From an uncultured Bacteroidales bacterium (lineage in GTDB: Bacteria; Bacteroidota; Bacteroidia; Bacteroidales; UBA932), in assembly GCA_944322605.1 (NCBI GenBank), contig CALUPD010000013.1, forward strand, positions 1-38,277: 38,277 nt of DNA, read 5' to 3'. Positions 35,938 to 38,277 of the stretch are shown here, one piece after another. Below the pieces are notes generated by a model. The model had not been told where the DNA came from and did not search any database. It was given only the letters and a program-made list of their open reading frames with translations. Numbering within the stretch: the first letter of the stretch is position 1; the number at the start of each line of letters is the position of its first letter. A program made the translations under genes and the position numbers.

Positions 35938-36792
35938 ATGCATACCGACATTGACATCAGCAGCACGTACATCGACAACTTGCTGGAAAACATAGAGAAA
36001 AACCTCAACGACCTGATTACACCGCAAAGGCTCGGCGGCTGCATGGGAGCGATCGACCTCACTTCCCTTTCCGCACGCGACACCGACGGGAAAATAGCTT
36101 GCCTGACGGAAAAGCTGAACAACTACAAGAACGTATTTCCGGAATATGAAATACCGGCAGGGATATGCGTGTGGCCGGATCTTGTCCATGCAGTCAGGAA
36201 GTCCTTGACTGCCGGAGGCGTGCGCATCGCAGCCGTCGCGGGGAGCTTCCCCTCGTCGCACGGTTTCCTCGATTCCAAGATTATCGAATGCAGGCATGCC
36301 ATAGAAGAAGGAGCGGACGAAATAGACACGGTGCTTCCGCTCAAAAGTTTTTTCTCGGGGGATTATGAAGGATGCAGGAAAGAAATATCCGCAATCAAGG
36401 AAGCGGTCGGCGACCGAACGCTGAAAGTCATTCTCGAAACAGGCATCCTGAATTCGAAAGAAGAAGTTATCCGCGCGTCTTTCATAGCAATGGAAGCAGG
36501 GGCGGATTTCATCAAAACCTCCACGGGCAAAGAAGAATTCTCGGCAACTCCGGCAGCGGCAATTGCCATGTGCTCGTCCATCCGGGCCTTTTATGAAAAA
36601 ACAGGGAAAAAGGTAGGGCTCAAAGTAGCAGGAGGCATAAGAAAAGCGGAAGAAGCCATAGCCTATTACACAATAGCCGAAACACTGCTCGGCAAGGAAT
36701 GGTTAAGCCCTTCACTGTTCAGGATAGGCGCGACGAAACTCGCCAACAATATCCTCGACCGGCTCGAAAACAGGAAAACCAATTATTTTTAA
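35938..36792 (+). CDS. deoC: Deoxyribose-phosphate aldolase
   Basis: The 284-aa class I aldolase splits 2-deoxyribose-5-phosphate into glyceraldehyde-3-phosphate and acetaldehyde. The Schiff-base lysine is K193 in FIKTSTGK, the second lysine is K229 in GLKVAGGIR, and the aspartate region is EIDTVLPL (D130). The start at 35938 is preferred because the longer frame from 35890 adds a Gln/Pro-rich leader unlike the family, though it cannot be excluded. An AT-rich 14-bp palindrome overlaps the stop (36784-36797). Confidence 0.92.
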   Translation: MHTDIDISSTYIDNLLENIEKNLNDLITPQRLGGCMGAIDLTSLSARDTDGKIACLTEKLNNYKNVFPEYEIPAGICVWPDLVHAVRKSLTAGGVRIAAVAGSFPSSHGFLDSKIIECRHAIEEGADEIDTVLPLKSFFSGDYEGCRKEISAIKEAVGDRTLKVILETGILNSKEEVIRASFIAMEAGADFIKTSTGKEEFSATPAAAIAMCSSIRAFYEKTGKKVGLKVAGGIRKAEEAIAYYTIAETLLGKEWLSPSLFRIGATKLANNILDRLENRKTNYF

Positions 36793-37070
36793 AAATACTT
36801 ATCCGCAAAAAGGCCACTTGGATATACAGGCATGATTTCGGGCCGGTAAAAGCATCCCGCGCCCGTGACACGGATTCCGGAAGAACATGCGGCAAAATCC
36901 AAGAAACCTGAAACAAGCAAATCAGACATTGCTGCTCAATTTCAGACAAACAGTTCTTGGCCATTTCAAAGTACACCGTCACACATTGGGACGATATTGT
37001 GTCGGAAACGTGCCTGGACTTTTGGGATAATAGCGCGGATATTTTATTACGGCCTTACATCCGCGGCCTG

Positions 37071-37688
37071 CTAAGCCCCTACTGTCGCGCTTATTTCGGA
37101 TATGACTTTCAACAGATTGGAAATAAACAGCTTGATAGACATTGCAAGCAGGATTATCCCGAAAAATTTCCTGAGTATGTAAATGCCCTTGTCTCCTATG
37201 AGCCTGTTCGCAATGTCCACATGCCTTATTACGAAAAACACGAGGAACATGTTAAGGGCCAGCGCGACGATTATATTCTCTATATAAAATTCCGCACGCA
37301 TGGAAAGCAAGGTCGTCATCACGCCCGGCCCGGCGATAAGGGGAAAAATCAAAGGGACTATTACTGCCGAACCGCCCTTATTGCCTCCGGTCTTGAATAT
37401 TTCTATATCAAGAATCATCTCGGCGGCAAGTATGAATATTATTATAGCCCCTGCAATCGCAAACGAGGATATGTCAATATCGAACAGGCCGAGCAAGGCG
37501 TCTCCCAAAAACAGGAATACGAGCAAAATAGCAAAAGAAGCCAGGGCTACAGTTCCGCCCGGTATAGAGGATTTCCTTTTAAGGTCTATTATAATAGGAA
37601 TGGACCCCGTAATATCGATTATTGCGAAAAGAACCATGAAGGCACTGAGAATCTGCCTGAAATCAAAATGAAGACCAAGTATTTCCAT
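37071..37688 (-). CDS. MarC family integral membrane protein
   Basis: The 205-aa protein has six predicted transmembrane helices and the family pattern FAIIDITGSIPIIIDL near the N-terminus, then PLIFPLIAGPGVMTTLL in the middle. MarC/UPF0056 proteins are inner-membrane proteins with no established function; the old link to multiple antibiotic resistance was not confirmed. A purine-rich ribosome-binding-like stretch (AAAGAAAGG) precedes the ATG. It is convergent with deoC and divergent from the Hc1-type gene. Confidence 0.9.
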   Translation of the reverse strand: MEILGLHFDFRQILSAFMVLFAIIDITGSIPIIIDLKRKSSIPGGTVALASFAILLVFLFLGDALLGLFDIDISSFAIAGAIIIFILAAEMILDIEIFKTGGNKGGSAVIVPLIFPLIAGPGVMTTLLSMRAEFYIENIIVALALNMFLVFFVIRHVDIANRLIGDKGIYILRKFFGIILLAMSIKLFISNLLKVISEISATVGA

Positions 37689-37764
37689 ATCCTTTCTTTA
37701 ATTGCTATCCTGAATTGCAGGCATAGGGGCAGGACGAACCCGCACCGCATGCGCTATTTCCGCA

Positions 37765-37772
37765 CAAAAATA
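37765..37772 (-). promoter_or_regulatory. Possible -7 box (TATTTTTG) for the MarC-like gene
   Basis: On the minus strand TATTTTTG matches TAnnTTTG, about 76 nt upstream of the MarC-like start. No TTTG -33 was found on this strand. Confidence 0.4.
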
Positions 37773-37780
37773 CAGTTTTT

Positions 37781-37812
37781 TTTGGTGCTAATGCATTATT
37801 TGCATAACTTTG
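37781..37812 (+). promoter_or_regulatory. Promoter of the Hc1-type gene
   Basis: A TTTG -33 box (37781-37784) and TAACTTTG -7 box (37805-37812) are separated by 20 nt, a full match to the Bacteroidota consensus. The box ends 41 nt before the ATG. This is the clearest promoter of the window. Confidence 0.8.
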
Positions 37813-37853
37813 GACTGATAAGATTTATTATTAACAATAACAGTTTTCATTCT

Positions 37854-38030
37854 ATGAAAGAACTCGTAGAACAAATTAAAGCGGAATTCGAAGCATTCGT
37901 AAAAGAAGCAGATGCTCAGGTTGAAAAAGGAAACAAGGCAGCTGGCACACGCGCAAGGAAATCAGCTTTGGCTTTGAGCAAAATGATGAAAGATTTCAGG
38001 AAAGTTTCTGTAGAAGAAGCGAAGAAATAG
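37854..38030 (+). CDS. Histone H1-like protein Hc1 family
   Basis: The 58-aa protein (MKELVEQIKAEFEAFVKEAD... ending in EEAKK) matches the small Hc1-type family common in Bacteroidota: amphipathic helices with a central lysine/arginine patch (GNKAAGTRARKSALALSK). It is thought to bind DNA and compact the nucleoid. The frame is open far to the left, but that part is antisense to the MarC-like gene; the promoter at 37781-37812 and the ATG at 37854 fix the true start. It is closed by a very strong terminator. Confidence 0.9.
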   Translation: MKELVEQIKAEFEAFVKEADAQVEKGNKAAGTRARKSALALSKMMKDFRKVSVEEAKK

Positions 38031-38043
38031 AAATCTTGAATCC

Positions 38044-38099
38044 GTCTTCAAATGAAAAAAAGAGAGGCATGCAAGGCCTCTCTTTTTTCATTTGAAGAC
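38044..38099. terminator. Very long terminator hairpin after the Hc1-type gene
   Basis: Arms 38044-38068 and 38076-38099 are complementary over 24 bp with one bulged A, loop of 7 nt. The core GAGAGGC/GCCTCTC is followed by six Ts; the outer arms GTCTTCAAATG/CATTTGAAGAC extend the stem well beyond what termination needs. It starts 13 nt after the stop codon and would also work for the minus strand. Confidence 0.88.
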
Positions 38100-38160
38100 T
38101 GCACTTGGATACGGCCCCCGCCTATTCTATCATCTAAAAAATCGGGTATAATTATGGGGG

Positions 38161-38267
38161 TAAAAACGAAATGTGTATATAAAGATTAGATGGTTATTCA
38201 GGGATTATATTGATTCATAGTTAATTGAACGACAATAGAGGGAAAGTGAGATAAAAACGAAATGTGT
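38161..38267. repeat. 16-bp direct repeat, copies 91 bp apart
   Basis: TAAAAACGAAATGTGT occurs at 38161-38176 and again at 38252-38267, and 19 of 20 bases match if three more are included. The surrounding DNA is AT-rich and gene-free. The second copy lies 10 nt from the window end, so a longer array cannot be judged. Confidence 0.75.
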
Positions 38268-38277
38268 TTATTTTTAA

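Noticed and set aside
36719..36982. 87-codon minus-strand frame between deoC and the MarC-like gene
   Set aside because: It overlaps the end of deoC on the other strand and shows no motif, promoter or ribosome-binding-like site.
36957..37853. Long open frame continuous with the Hc1-type gene (357 codons in all)
   Set aside because: The upstream 299 codons are antisense to the MarC-like gene with odd Tyr/Lys/Arg-rich composition, and a consensus promoter lies inside the frame just before the 58-aa gene.
38161..38267. CRISPR array
   Set aside because: Only two 16-bp copies 91 bp apart, with no cas gene; too short and too widely spaced for CRISPR on present evidence.

Overview
The window reads as a chromosomal segment of a member of Bacteroidota, most likely order Bacteroidales. 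The grounds are a complete Bat aerotolerance operon (moxR, DUF58 gene, batA-E), a TonB-dependent receptor with an N-terminal carboxypeptidase-regulatory-like domain, lipoproteins with acidic residues after the lipobox cysteine, a DUF4296 lipoprotein, an Hc1-type small histone-like protein, and repeated TAnnTTTG promoter boxes, some with an upstream TTTG. No phage, transposase, rRNA or CRISPR array was found. Family or genus cannot be fixed from what I can see.

Layout. 1-5.4 kb: three large plus-strand lipoproteins, two built of repeated fibronectin-III-like modules and one with a BACON domain plus repeated S-x-DG blades, closed by a strong terminator. 5.5-6.8 kb (minus): an orphan nucleotide-sugar dehydrogenase homologue whose catalytic cysteine position holds threonine. 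6.9-15.2 kb (minus): the eight-gene Bat operon. 15.2-18.5 kb (plus): truA, parE and a small acyltransferase. 18.7-20.6 kb (minus): an O-methyltransferase and an M16 peptidase. 20.7-23.4 kb (plus): dnaX and lptB, followed by a minus-strand tRNA-Thr(CGU). 23.8-29.7 kb (minus): an unusual locus of a secreted metallo-beta-lactamase/GDPD fusion, a TonB-dependent receptor and a small secreted protein of unknown family. 29.9-32.0 kb (minus): purD and a polysaccharide deacetylase. 32.1-36.8 kb (plus): DUF4296 lipoprotein, amidohydrolase, radical SAM protein, dtd and deoC. 37.1-38.0 kb: MarC-like membrane protein (minus) and an Hc1-type protein (plus), then an AT-rich tail with a 16-bp direct repeat that may continue past the window edge.

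How the genes work together. The Bat operon couples a MoxR ATPase to von Willebrand A membrane proteins and TPR partners in the envelope. The receptor plus MBL/GDPD fusion is the best candidate for an undescribed system: outer-membrane import paired with a two-domain phosphodiester-cleaving exoenzyme. Its upstream small gene is separated from it by an intrinsic terminator, with no recognisable promoter after it, which suggests attenuated read-through. Most remaining genes are housekeeping. Several carry expanded low-complexity insertions (BatC, DnaX, PurD, the M16 peptidase, the DUF4296 lipoprotein).
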